A DNA stretch of 64,000 bases from Oscillatoria salina IIICB1 (GTDB lineage: Bacteria > Cyanobacteriota > Cyanobacteriia > Cyanobacteriales > SIO1D9), in NCBI RefSeq assembly GCF_020144665.1, contig NZ_JAAHBQ010000009.1:1-64000 (forward strand). The letters run 5' to 3'. The notes under the pieces were generated by a model that ran no database searches, was not told where the DNA came from, and saw only the letters and a program-made list of their open reading frames with translations. The translations under genes were made by a program, and so were the position numbers. The first letter of the stretch is position 1. Every line of letters starts with the position of its first letter. This document shows positions 53,847 through 62,946 of this stretch, piece by piece.

Positions 53847-54302
53847 ATGAAACCAACAAATAAATATCCTATTTTATTAGTAGAAGATGATTCCAATGAT
53901 GTTCTCTTGATTCAAAGAGCTTGCCGTCGTGCAACAATTGCTAATCCGGTGATTGTGGTAGAAGATGGAGATGAAGCTGTAAGTTATCTTAGTGGTGAAG
54001 GAAAATATGCTGACCGAGAAACTTATCCTTTGCCTGTAATTATGTTATTAGATTTGAAATTACCTCGGCGATCGGGTTTGGAAGTATTAACTTGGTTGAG
54101 AAATCAGCCAAGAGTCAAACGTTTGCCGGTAGTAGTTTTAACTTCTTCTCGCGAAAATCAAGATGTTGACCGAGCTTACGATATTGGCGTAAATTCTTAT
54201 TTAATTAAACCAGTGGCTTTTGAGGATTTAATGGAATTAATCGCAAATCTCAATATTTATTGGTTATTACTTAACGAGCATCCTTCTCTAGAAACAGCTT
54301 AA
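53847..54302 (+). CDS. Rcp1-like single-domain response regulator
   Basis: This 151-residue receiver is of the Rcp1 type linked to phytochrome-like and other DLRAPL kinases. Phospho-acceptor Asp is in MLLDLKLPRRSG, the acidic pair in LLVEDDSNDVLL, and the switch residues are Ser/Thr in VVVLTSSREN and Lys in YLIKPV. It lacks any DNA-binding domain. Lying 95 bases after the membrane-bound kinase, it is most likely that kinase's partner and may pass phosphate to the next REC-kinases. Confidence 0.93.
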   Translation: MKPTNKYPILLVEDDSNDVLLIQRACRRATIANPVIVVEDGDEAVSYLSGEGKYADRETYPLPVIMLLDLKLPRRSGLEVLTWLRNQPRVKRLPVVVLTSSRENQDVDRAYDIGVNSYLIKPVAFEDLMELIANLNIYWLLLNEHPSLETA

Positions 54303-54320
54303 ATTTAAGGGAATTAACCT

Positions 54321-55790
54321 GTGTTGCGAATTTTGCTCGTAGACGACAACCCTGACGATCGCTTGTTATGTGTCCGTGAATTAAAACGGGAATTTGCTCA
54401 GTTGGAGATCGAGCAAATTATCGATCCCCAAGGTCTAGAAGCGGCAATAACCGCAGATAAATATGATTTAGTAGTTACTGACTATCAACTTCGTTGGAGT
54501 AATGGGTTAAAAGTTTTGCAAGCGGTGAAAAAGCGCGATCGCTTTCGTCCTGTGGTAATGTTTACCAATACTGGAACTCAAGAAATTGCCGTGGAAGCGA
54601 TGAAAGCAGGACTTGATGATTATGTGGTTAAGTCACCAAAGCATTTTGTCCGTTTACCCGTGACGGTGCGTTCGGTTTGGCGAAGTTCTCAATTGAAGCG
54701 AAGAACTGCTGAATTGGAGTTGCGTTTTCAATCTTTGTTGAATAATCTCGATGTTGGGGTATTTCGCACTAATTTAGCTGGTGAGTTGTTGGAAGCTAAT
54801 GCGGCTTTTTTGCAAATTATCGGCGTTGATTCTTTGTCTGAAGCGCAACAGTTGGATTTATCCCAGTTATATCGAACGGAAATAGCTAGTAAACAGCAGC
54901 GAGAATTAGAGTTACAGCAGCCAGAGGGGAAGAAGATTTGGTTGAGGGTAAAACAAATTAAGATCGAAATTGATGGTAAAAGTTTTCTTGATGGTATCGT
55001 CGAAGATATTAGCGATCGCCGACAAGCAGAACTAGCCATTCGCGAACTTAACCAAACTCTCGAACAACGCGTAAGCGATCGCACTAACAAACTCAAAGAA
55101 GTTAACGAAGAATTACAAGCTTTTGCTTATTCAGTTTCTCACGATCTCCAAGAACCTTTGCGAGCAATTCAAGGATTTTCCAGCATCTTTTTACAAGATT
55201 ACGCTCAACAACTAGATTCTGAAGGTCAAAATTATGCTCGTCGTTTGCGTAACGCTGCCCAACGTCTCACTGAAATGGTGCAAGACCTTCTCGACTATAC
55301 TCGCATAACTCGTAACAAATTTCCAGTTGAACCTGTAGATTTGTCCTCAGTGGTTGAGCAAGTGTTAAACAATCTTGAAGTTTCGCTGCAAGAACGAAAA
55401 GCAGAAATTATCGTCGAGTCACCTTTACCCGTCGTACTCGCTAATGAGGCAATTTTGATTCAAGTTCTCGCCAATATCTTGACAAATGCCATAAAATTTG
55501 TTAACAAAAACAATTTGCCAAAAGTTAGAATCCGTACAGACACCAGAGGCGAAATGGTGAGAATTTGGGTAGAAGACAATGGCATTGGGATTGAAGCGGA
55601 CAAACAACAGCAAATTTTTCGCGTTTTTGAGCGATTACACGGAGTGGAGAGCTATCCAGGAACCGGAATCGGTTTGGCGATCGCTCGTAAAGGAATCGAA
55701 CGACTTGGCGGAAAAATAGGTGTAGAATCAAGAGTGAATCAAGGCAGTAAGTTTTGGCTAGAATTAACAAAAATAGAAAATTGTGCATAA
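54321..55790 (+). CDS. REC-PAS sensor kinase (DLQEPL type)
   Basis: This 489-residue protein has an N-terminal receiver (residues 1-125, Asp in LVVTDYQLRWSNG), a PAS unit (about 140-240), a coiled coil, HisKA with its His in AYSVSHDLQEPLRAIQGFS, and HATPase with WVEDNGIGI and PGTGIGLAIARKGIERLGG. The kinase half is closely related to that of the preceding membrane-bound kinase. The start is GTG with an AAGGGA site. It is 18 bases after the Rcp1-like gene, so the three form an operon. An N-terminal receiver suggests it is itself controlled by phosphorylation. Confidence 0.93.
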   Translation: MLRILLVDDNPDDRLLCVRELKREFAQLEIEQIIDPQGLEAAITADKYDLVVTDYQLRWSNGLKVLQAVKKRDRFRPVVMFTNTGTQEIAVEAMKAGLDDYVVKSPKHFVRLPVTVRSVWRSSQLKRRTAELELRFQSLLNNLDVGVFRTNLAGELLEANAAFLQIIGVDSLSEAQQLDLSQLYRTEIASKQQRELELQQPEGKKIWLRVKQIKIEIDGKSFLDGIVEDISDRRQAELAIRELNQTLEQRVSDRTNKLKEVNEELQAFAYSVSHDLQEPLRAIQGFSSIFLQDYAQQLDSEGQNYARRLRNAAQRLTEMVQDLLDYTRITRNKFPVEPVDLSSVVEQVLNNLEVSLQERKAEIIVESPLPVVLANEAILIQVLANILTNAIKFVNKNNLPKVRIRTDTRGEMVRIWVEDNGIGIEADKQQQIFRVFERLHGVESYPGTGIGLAIARKGIERLGGKIGVESRVNQGSKFWLELTKIENCA

Positions 55791-55865
55791 GTTTGACCTC
55801 AAGGTTTATTGCCTAAATTTGGCACAATCAATAGTTAACTCTGAGAAAATAGAGACAATAGCCAA

Positions 55866-57422
55866 ATGTTACGCATTCTCGTAATTGACGATAGTTCCGA
55901 CGACCGTATCTTGATTATCCGCGAACTCAAACGTGAGTTTAGCGAAGTAGAATTTGAGCAAATAATTGACCGCCAAGAATTCGTTTGCGTACTTGCTACA
56001 GGTGATTTTGATTTAGTAGTTACAGACTATCAATTACGCTGGAGTAATGGCATAAAAATTCTTGAAGAAATCAAAAATAACTACCCCAACTGTCCGGTAG
56101 TAATGTTTACCAATAGCGGGAATGAAGAAATCGCAGTAACGGCGATGAAAGCAGGTTTAGATGACTATGTAACTAAATCTCCTAAACATTATTTGCGTCT
56201 TGCTAAAGCAGTTAGTTCGGTTTGGCAACGTACCCAAGCCCAGCGACAAGTTTCCCTTTTACAAACAGAACTAGATTCGTTGCTGAATGACTTAAGCGTC
56301 GGTGTATTTCGCACTACTTTAGATGGGAAAATTGTTTCGGGAAATGCCGCATTTTTGCGTTTATTAGGCGTTAAGGAACTTGACGAAGCACAAAAATTAC
56401 TTGCAACTCAACCAAAGGAATTACAGAAGTTCTTCTTTCTCGAAAAAGAAGCAAATCGCCAATTAGCGATCGATAATGTTAGAGAAAATCAAGAAATTAA
56501 ATTGCTTCGCGCGGACAAACAAGAAATTTGGGTAGATTTAAGTCATCAAGTTCGCACCTACAACGGAGAAAGAGTTATCGACGGACTGATGGAAGATATT
56601 AGCACGCGCAAACAAATCGAAGCCGAACGCCTGCGGTTACTCGAAAGCGAACAGAAAGCTAGAACAGAAGCCGAAAAACTCAATCGACTCAAAGATGAAT
56701 TTTTGGCAAATTTATCTCACGAGTTGCGAACGCCAATGAATAGTATTCTTGGTTGGTCGCAGCTTTTGCGATCTGGTAATGTGAGTCGAGAAAAAATGAC
56801 TCGTGCCTTACAAGTTATCGAACGCAATGCCAAAACACAAGTGCAACTAATTGAAGATTTATTGGATGTTTCGCGGATTATTCGCGGCAAAATGCAGCTA
56901 TCTGTGCAACCAATAAATTTATCTGAGACGGTGGAAACAGCTTTAGATACGGTGCGTCCAGCCGCAGAAGCTAAACAAATTAGCTTAGAAATAGAATCTC
57001 AGCCAGAACTAGCAGTTGTCAATGGAGACAGCGATCGCCTCCAACAAGTTTTCTGGAATTTGCTAGTCAACGCAATTAAATATACACCTTGTCAAGGTTC
57101 AATCAGGGTCAAAATCCACAGCAATAACAACCAAGTGCAAGTTCAAGTCACGGATACTGGTAAAGGTATCTCCCCAGAATTTTTACCTTATGTCTTCGAT
57201 CGCTTTCGTCAAGTAGATAGTAGCAGTACCCGCCTTCACAGTGGACTCGGACTGGGATTAGCGATCGTTCGTCATCTCGTCGAATTACACGGTGGAACAG
57301 CTTTCGCCGACAGCAAAGGTGAAGGACAGGGAGCAACTTTTACGATCGAACTGCCACTTCTGTGCGAAAATCAGCCCGCTCAATCAAAGCAAAAACAACT
57401 TGACTGCGGAGGAACTTTTTAA
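55866..57422 (+). CDS. REC-PAS sensor kinase (HELRTP type)
   Basis: This 518-residue protein has an N-terminal receiver very like the previous one (DLVVTDYQLRWSNG, TNSGNEEIAVTAMKAGLDDY, KSPKHYLRL) and a PAS unit (about 135-240). Its kinase half is different: HisKA with LSHELRTPMNSILGWSQLL and HATPase with DTGKGI and SGLGLGLAIVRHLVELHGG, close to the large hybrid kinase at 45259-49377. The pattern suggests that receivers duplicated while kinase halves were swapped. It lies 75 bases after the previous gene. Confidence 0.93.
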   Translation: MLRILVIDDSSDDRILIIRELKREFSEVEFEQIIDRQEFVCVLATGDFDLVVTDYQLRWSNGIKILEEIKNNYPNCPVVMFTNSGNEEIAVTAMKAGLDDYVTKSPKHYLRLAKAVSSVWQRTQAQRQVSLLQTELDSLLNDLSVGVFRTTLDGKIVSGNAAFLRLLGVKELDEAQKLLATQPKELQKFFFLEKEANRQLAIDNVRENQEIKLLRADKQEIWVDLSHQVRTYNGERVIDGLMEDISTRKQIEAERLRLLESEQKARTEAEKLNRLKDEFLANLSHELRTPMNSILGWSQLLRSGNVSREKMTRALQVIERNAKTQVQLIEDLLDVSRIIRGKMQLSVQPINLSETVETALDTVRPAAEAKQISLEIESQPELAVVNGDSDRLQQVFWNLLVNAIKYTPCQGSIRVKIHSNNNQVQVQVTDTGKGISPEFLPYVFDRFRQVDSSSTRLHSGLGLGLAIVRHLVELHGGTAFADSKGEGQGATFTIELPLLCENQPAQSKQKQLDCGGTF

Positions 57423-57446
57423 CTCCAGCGATCGCCTGTGAAAATA

Positions 57447-57992
57447 CTAACTAACTGATGTATTTTTTTTCCCTTTAACCAAACTGCCATTTTCTTCAGT
57501 TGTCATTGCTTCTTGCACTGTAAAAATTGCCTTTTCACTTAAATCTCCTTTGATTACTCCCAAAATCGAACTTAAATCTCCTGCTGAATTGCGAATTGAT
57601 TCTAGTTCCGCAAATCCCGAAACAATACTAATAATTAATTGATGATTTTTTTTATCCTTAGCTGCTTCTCTTTGTTCCCCAGTTAAAGAGTGCTTATCTA
57701 ACACAGCTTCAATTACCGGAATTAAAGTTTCTGCTTCTTCTCTTAACTCCTCTAACTCCGCCGTTTTCATCAGCAGATTTACCAAAGCTTGAGCATCTTG
57801 TTCTAAAGGAGTAGCTGGTGTTGATTTTCTTCTCGGCATTTTATCAATCCTGACAATATTATTTTTACTAAAGCCATTGGGAAAGTATTCTGGTGGTAGT
57901 ACCCCTTCTTCCCAAAGACGAAACACTGCTTCTAACACTTCCTTTTCTTTTTGACTGCTCTGAACAACTATAAATCCTTGTCGTTCAGACAA
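57447..57992 (-). CDS. Hypothetical protein with uncertain start
   Basis: I do not recognise this protein. From the TTG at 57992 it has 181 residues; the first clear ATG is at 57839, giving 130 residues that begin PRRKSTPATPLEQ. The region upstream of the TTG stays open in frame for 16 codons with no standard start. Residues after 60 are helical and acidic (LMKTAELEELREEAETL). Residues 1-45 (FIVVQSSQKEKEVLEA, WEEGVLPPEYFPNGFS) look like a separate globular piece. It converges on the REC-kinase gene with 24 bases between. Confidence 0.5.
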   Translation of the reverse strand: MSERQGFIVVQSSQKEKEVLEAVFRLWEEGVLPPEYFPNGFSKNNIVRIDKMPRRKSTPATPLEQDAQALVNLLMKTAELEELREEAETLIPVIEAVLDKHSLTGEQREAAKDKKNHQLIISIVSGFAELESIRNSAGDLSSILGVIKGDLSEKAIFTVQEAMTTEENGSLVKGKKNTSVS

Positions 57993-58246
57993 AGGTTTTT
58001 CTAAATCATTAATCAGTAAATAGTCAATAATCTTACCTCACAATCAAATAATAATTAGTTAGCTGAAATACATAAATCTTTGCTACCCATCATTCTAAAA
58101 TTTGTAGCATTTTCTCGTTCATTTCATCTTACTATCTATTATAAATTATCTGCTCACTTTCAATTAATTCTAATTGTTAAATTAATTTAAACTAAAACAC
58201 TTTGTAACCTTAATAGACAAAGTTAATCAACAAACCTCTCCCCCAG

Positions 58247-58269
58247 CCCCTCTCCTGCAAAGAGAGGGG
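58247..58269. repeat. GC-rich palindromic repeat
   Basis: CCCCTCTC (58247-58254) and GAGAGGGG (58262-58269) form an 8-bp stem with a 7-base loop, followed by AGAATTTTT. It resembles a common cyanobacterial intergenic repeat (CCCCAGCCCCTCTCC type). Confidence 0.7.
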
Positions 58270-58311
58270 AGAATTTTTCTAACTATAGTCTAAAAAAATT
58301 TATTAATTACT

Positions 58312-58336
58312 CCCCCTTCCCTGGTAGGGAAGGGGG
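58312..58336 (-). terminator. Palindromic repeat serving as ROK gene terminator
   Basis: CCCCCTTCCC (58312-58321) and GGGAAGGGGG (58327-58336) form a perfect 10-bp stem with a 5-base loop. It lies 37 bases beyond the ROK gene's stop, reading the - strand. No strong T-tract follows, so termination is plausible but not certain. Confidence 0.5.
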
Positions 58337-58372
58337 TAGGGGGGTTAGGTTAGATAACTTTTCTAATTTTCC

Positions 58373-59272
58373 TCAGCTTTCAACTAATTGCCAAGCCAAC
58401 TTAGCCGCCCCAACCATACCAGCATTATTACCTAATTCTGCCTTTAATAACTGCAAACCAACACGAGAAATAGCTAACACGCGGCGCTCAATTTCTTGTA
58501 AAGTTGTCGGCAAGAAAAATTCTGCACTCGCGCTGACACCACCACCAATAATAACTGCTTCTGGAGTTAAAACATAAATCAAACTAGCTAAACCAACGCC
58601 CAAAATTTTGCCATAACTTTGCCAAAATTCTAAAGCTTCTAAATCTCCAGCTTGCGCCAACTTGCCTAATTCTAAAGGTTCTTTACCCGTAGCACGACGA
58701 ATCGCAGCAATGGAAAGATACTGTTCTAAAGAACCATTATTTCCACTATTACAAACAGGTCCTTCAGGATTTAACGTAATTAAACCTAGTTCTCCAGCTC
58801 CACCTTGAGGGCCTGTATATAGTTTACCATCAAGAATAATTGCTCCGCCTACTCCTGTCCCCAAAGTTAACAGAATTAAATGATTAAACTCTTTTCCTGC
58901 ACCTAACCAAGCTTCGCCCAAACCAGCACAATTAGCATCATTAGCAATAATCGTTGGTAATCCAGTTTTTGAGGTTAACAAATCAGCCAAAGGAACATCT
59001 TGCCAATCTGCTAAATTAATTGCAACCCGAACAATTTTACCAGTCACATCCGTAGGTCCAGGAGTACCAATACCAAGAGCAACAATTTTGTGATTTTTCT
59101 TGACTTTATTAACAACTTGTGAAATAGATTCAACAACTAATCCTGGAGATGAAGGTTGAGGTGTAGAAATTTGCCAAGACTCTAAACAGGTTCCATCTCG
59201 AAGAAAACGCCCTATTTTAATTGCCGTCCCGCCCAAATCGATCCCCATAACTTGAGGTTTATCTTGATTCAT
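58373..59272 (-). CDS. ROK family sugar kinase (glucokinase-like)
   Basis: This 299-residue ROK kinase has the ATP-binding GIDLGGTAIKIGRF, the sugar-binding LANDANCAGLGEA-type region (here IIANDANCAGLGEAWLGAG), the GTGVGGAIILDGK block, and a C-terminal VIIGGGVSA. The family's zinc motif is altered: GELGLITL lacks the His, and PVCNSGNNGSLEQ keeps one Cys of three. I recall the same variant in other cyanobacterial ROK proteins. It should phosphorylate glucose or a related hexose. It lies 50 bases after the permease gene and is probably co-transcribed. Confidence 0.85.
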   Translation of the reverse strand: MNQDKPQVMGIDLGGTAIKIGRFLRDGTCLESWQISTPQPSSPGLVVESISQVVNKVKKNHKIVALGIGTPGPTDVTGKIVRVAINLADWQDVPLADLLTSKTGLPTIIANDANCAGLGEAWLGAGKEFNHLILLTLGTGVGGAIILDGKLYTGPQGGAGELGLITLNPEGPVCNSGNNGSLEQYLSIAAIRRATGKEPLELGKLAQAGDLEALEFWQSYGKILGVGLASLIYVLTPEAVIIGGGVSASAEFFLPTTLQEIERRVLAISRVGLQLLKAELGNNAGMVGAAKLAWQLVES

Positions 59273-59322
59273 AATTGATTATTTACTGTTGCGAACGCTC
59301 TAGAAAATTAATCTTGAAATTG

Positions 59323-60195
59323 CTACTTACGAGGATTAAAAATTTCGCTCAAACCTTCTCCTAACAAAGATAAACCTGTCACCATCAAAGCCATTGCTAA
59401 ACCAGGAAACAAAGCAGTCCACCAAATTCCCGTCGGTAAAGCATCGAGTGCTAATCTGAGATCGTAACCCCATTCAGGTACTTCTTCAGGTAATCCTAAG
59501 CCGAGAAAACCCAAACCACCTAAGATTAAAATAGCATCAGCAGCATTCAGCGTGAATAAAACAGGTACGCTTTGAATTACATTTAAAAATAAATAACGAG
59601 AAAGGACTCTTCTTGGTGTCGCTCCCATTGCTTTTGCTGCTTCGATAAAAAGTTCAGTTTTGACACTGGTAGTGTGATTGCGGACAACACGATAATATTG
59701 AGGAACGTAAGAAATTGAAAGTGCGATCGCCGCATTCAAGATTCCCCTTCCTACCACAAAAGCTAAGGTTACTGAAAGTAGCAATCCAGGCAAAGTATAA
59801 ACTGTATCCATCAGAAACAGCAAAATGCGATCGGCAACACCACCCAAATAGCCACTTACCAAGCCCAAAGGTACACCAATTAATAAAGACAGGGTAGTAG
59901 CCAAAATAACTACTTTCAAAGCAGCTTGCGTACCATACAAAGTACGAGCAAAAACATCGTATCCTTGTCGAGTAGTACCAAACCAATGTGAGAAACTCGG
60001 TGCTTCGTGAATTGGGTTAATTAAAGATGCCGTCGGATCTTGAATTAATCCCAAATTTTGCAACAAAGGCGCAAAAATAGCAATGAGAATGAAACAAACT
60101 GTAATAACCAATCCCACCCACATCAAAGTCATCGAGAGACTCGAACGCAGCGAAGAACGTAAAAAAGGCGGTAAAGTAAACTTACTCGTAGTCAT
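59323..60195 (-). CDS. ABC transporter permease, oligopeptide/nickel type (DppC/OppC-like)
   Basis: This 290-residue membrane protein has about six spans. The N-terminal cytoplasmic tail precedes the first span (LMWVGLVITVCFILIAIFAPLL). The loop HWFGTTRQGYDVFARTLYGTQ is typical of the DppC/OppC branch, and the EAA motif is EAAKAMGATPRRVLSRYLF. The C-terminus ends GEGLSEIFNPRK. It normally pairs with a DppB-like permease, two ATPases and a binding protein, none of which is in the window. It forms a likely two-gene unit with the ROK kinase. Confidence 0.9.
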   Translation of the reverse strand: MTTSKFTLPPFLRSSLRSSLSMTLMWVGLVITVCFILIAIFAPLLQNLGLIQDPTASLINPIHEAPSFSHWFGTTRQGYDVFARTLYGTQAALKVVILATTLSLLIGVPLGLVSGYLGGVADRILLFLMDTVYTLPGLLLSVTLAFVVGRGILNAAIALSISYVPQYYRVVRNHTTSVKTELFIEAAKAMGATPRRVLSRYLFLNVIQSVPVLFTLNAADAILILGGLGFLGLGLPEEVPEWGYDLRLALDALPTGIWWTALFPGLAMALMVTGLSLLGEGLSEIFNPRK

Positions 60196-60400
60196 TTCTT
60201 AAATTAGCTAAGATAGATTACCTATTTATTATTGAGGATCTCGACTTTTTTGGCTATTGAATTAAGTCATCATGTAAGTTTACATTAGATTTAGTAGTCA
60301 AATATTTACGGAAATATGTTTCTGATGGTTTAACCAAAAAGAATGTCTGATTCAGTCCCATTTTCTCTAAATCCTCCTAATTTAATTTAGTAGACAAAAA

Positions 60401-62224
60401 TCAACCTTCTTCTTTGTATTTTTGCAGTAGTTGCGGTATATAATCGTAACCATCGATACCGATATGTTTAATAATTTCTCTGCGCGAAAGTTGCAAAGCT
60501 TCTTTAAATTTTTCCGGCGCTTGTCCTTGCAAAATTATTAATAATCCGGCTGGTTGTCGCCATTCATCGGCATTAATTTGCGCTAACAAATACATTCCTA
60601 AACAACCACAAGTTACAGTTTCTTTCAAACTATTGACTTGTTTATATCCTTCTGCTAAGTAAGCGTAATTAAGTCCTTGTAAATACAAATCGCCCGAAAA
60701 TTTAGCTGCTTCTAAACCTTTACTTAAAGATTCGATTGCAGCCGAAGGTTGTGCTAAAAATAATTGCGCGATTCCGAGACTACTATAACATAAAGCTTTA
60801 CTTTGTCCGTCATTTAATCTGATGGCTGCTTGTAAACCTTGTTCTAAATAATTAATCGCGGCTTCGTAAACTTCGGTTTCGGGACGTTCATTTTGAATTG
60901 CTTTTAATACTTCACTATAACCTAAATTTGCCAGCGCATTTGCTTGTCCGAGACTATCTCCATACTGACGGCTAAACATTAAAGCCCGTTGACTAGAATT
61001 AACCGCTTCATTATAATTTTTTTCGGCGATAAAAGTGCGGCTGAGATGATTAAGATTAGCAATTTCGCAGACGCGATCGCCAGCAGATCCCGCAATTAGC
61101 AAAGCTTCTTGGTGAAAGGTTTTTGCTTGGTTTAACCTACCTTGGGCTTTTTGCGAATAACCTAATAAAGTTAAAATTCTCGCCTTTTCTTGCGTACCTT
61201 CTACTTCTCGCAAAGGTTCGTCTAAATAATTCAATGCTTCTCGCAAATTTTCGCCACCGAAAAAGGCAAAAACGCCACCATATAAAGGAAAATATTCCCG
61301 TTGGGTAAACGTTCGCAAAATTTGCAGCATGATTTGAAAGCAACCTTGAGCATAAGTGTTAGCTGTAGGGGAATTTAAGCCATTAGCTAATTGCGACCAA
61401 ATGACGGCAAAAGTAAGAAATGTAGAAATGGATAAATTCGCCCCTAATTCACTGTTATAAATCCGTTGGTCGAAAAATTGTACCAAACCGCGTTGCAAAC
61501 ATTGTAAAACTACGGTTAATTCTACCCAAGCAGCAGTTTCAACCGCAGTTTGTTTGCTTGCAAATTCAATTAAAGATTCTCGTTGGGCTAAAGTTTGAAA
61601 TAATTGCTGAATCAAAGGACTATTAATTAATTTTCCCCAAAAACCCCAAGGTCCGCTATCTTGGGAAGTACCGCTAAAACCTAAAGCAGTTCCTCTTGGT
61701 TCGTACATCCAGCTTACAAGATTAGCTGCCAGTTTGTCCCAAGATTTTAAACCACGATTAATACCATCAGCTAAATGTTGTAAATCTTTGTCCGATTGCT
61801 GTTGTAAAGCTTGTGCTAATTGTTCTAATTGAGTTAAAGTTAAAGGGTCGCTACGATTAGGGTCAATTACTCGTAAGAAAGCGAGGAAACGACGATCGCG
61901 TTCAGTCTGAGTAATTTCTTCTACCGCAGTAGCGATCGCTAAATTAACTTGATTTTCTTCTAACCAGCGTTCCCATTGCTTTTGAATCGTTTCTAATGCT
62001 CTGAGAATCCGGGTTGCTTTTATTTTAGTCTCTAATTGCGCTTTAGTGGCGGTTATCCGTTCTAATAAACAACGTTCAAAAATTTCCCCAGTACCGCTAG
62101 TAATATTTTGCACCAGCATTCGATAAACTTGCTCCTGAGAACGAATCTTCCCTTGGAGAGTAGTATCGACGATATCATCGATTAATTGTAAGTAGCGATC
62201 GCGCACAGAAGTAGAATCAGACAT
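60401..62224 (-). CDS. TPR-repeat protein
   Basis: This 607-residue protein has an N-terminal helical region (residues 1-180) that I do not recognise, a middle segment with several hydrophobic stretches (about 225-310), and then TPR units from about 340 to 560. Examples are ARILTLLGYSQKAQGRLNQAKTFH, YNEAVNSSQRALMFSRQYGD and QSKALCYSSLGIAQLFLAQP, cited in part. TPR domains mediate protein-protein contacts. There is no signal peptide. It is monocistronic on the - strand and divergent from the Uma2 pair. Confidence 0.75.
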   Translation of the reverse strand: MSDSTSVRDRYLQLIDDIVDTTLQGKIRSQEQVYRMLVQNITSGTGEIFERCLLERITATKAQLETKIKATRILRALETIQKQWERWLEENQVNLAIATAVEEITQTERDRRFLAFLRVIDPNRSDPLTLTQLEQLAQALQQQSDKDLQHLADGINRGLKSWDKLAANLVSWMYEPRGTALGFSGTSQDSGPWGFWGKLINSPLIQQLFQTLAQRESLIEFASKQTAVETAAWVELTVVLQCLQRGLVQFFDQRIYNSELGANLSISTFLTFAVIWSQLANGLNSPTANTYAQGCFQIMLQILRTFTQREYFPLYGGVFAFFGGENLREALNYLDEPLREVEGTQEKARILTLLGYSQKAQGRLNQAKTFHQEALLIAGSAGDRVCEIANLNHLSRTFIAEKNYNEAVNSSQRALMFSRQYGDSLGQANALANLGYSEVLKAIQNERPETEVYEAAINYLEQGLQAAIRLNDGQSKALCYSSLGIAQLFLAQPSAAIESLSKGLEAAKFSGDLYLQGLNYAYLAEGYKQVNSLKETVTCGCLGMYLLAQINADEWRQPAGLLIILQGQAPEKFKEALQLSRREIIKHIGIDGYDYIPQLLQKYKEEG

Positions 62225-62282
62225 AGATGTTCACATAAACCACGCTTGTAGTGTCAGTTTAGCGAAAAAGGAGAAAATTACG

Positions 62283-62873
62283 ATGATTGCGAATCGAGAA
62301 TTTCCCGCGATGACTCCCCAAAAGTATTTAGAATGGGAACCTACTCAGGAAATGCGTTACGAATATTTTAACGGGGAAGTTGTCCTGATGACAGGGGGAA
62401 CCAAACCACATAACAGAATAGCATTAAATTTGGCGATCGCGCTAGATAATCAGCTTCGCGGAGGAAACTGCGAAGTTTACATTACTGACATTAAAGTTGT
62501 TATTCCAACCAGGGGTAATTATTTTTATCCTGATGTTGTCGTCACTTGCGATCTCAGAGATCGAAATAACAATCAATTGATTAATTATCCTACTTTAATT
62601 ATCGAAGTTCTCTCACCTTCTACCGAAGTTTTTGACCGTAGTGAAAAATTTGCTCAATATCGTACCATAGAAACTTTGCAAGAATACGTTTTAATTCATT
62701 CTCAACGAATTTCTGTGGAAGTTTTCCGACGGAACGAACAAAATTTATGGGTACTTCATCCTTATGAATCTGGAGATACTGTTAATTTAGCGAGTGTCGG
62801 TTTATCTCTACCAATCGCAGAAATTTATCGACAAGTAGATTTAGATTTCTCTGAATTGTCTAGCGAAAATTAA
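62283..62873 (+). CDS. Uma2 (DUF820) family PD-(D/E)XK-like protein
   Basis: This 196-residue Uma2 protein has the typical N-terminus MTPQKYLEWEPTQEMRYEYFNGEVV (described in outline), then FYPDVVVTCDLRDRNN with the conserved Asp, LIIEVLSPSTEVFDR with the conserved Glu, and TLQEYVLIHSQ. The fold is restriction-endonuclease-like, but a biological role is not established. It lies next to another Uma2 gene, 73 bases away on the same strand. The start is ATG at 62283. Confidence 0.92.
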   Translation: MIANREFPAMTPQKYLEWEPTQEMRYEYFNGEVVLMTGGTKPHNRIALNLAIALDNQLRGGNCEVYITDIKVVIPTRGNYFYPDVVVTCDLRDRNNNQLINYPTLIIEVLSPSTEVFDRSEKFAQYRTIETLQEYVLIHSQRISVEVFRRNEQNLWVLHPYESGDTVNLASVGLSLPIAEIYRQVDLDFSELSSEN

Positions 62874-62946
62874 AAAAATCATTTATTTGACTAACTTTTC
62901 CCTCTCATTTTGCTAAACTATAGACATCCTCACTCGCCAATTTATT

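Larger units (their letters stand above)
57993..58372. other. Intergenic region with two palindromic repeats
   Basis: This 380-base stretch is AT-rich in its left half with no convincing gene. The right half carries two GC-rich palindromes (58247-58269 and 58312-58336), both of a type widespread in cyanobacterial intergenic DNA. Confidence 0.6.

Noticed and set aside
58247-58336. Possible mobile element ends from the two GC-rich palindromes
   Set aside because: They are separate palindromes of a type common between genes in cyanobacteria. No transposase or matching terminal repeats flank a gene.
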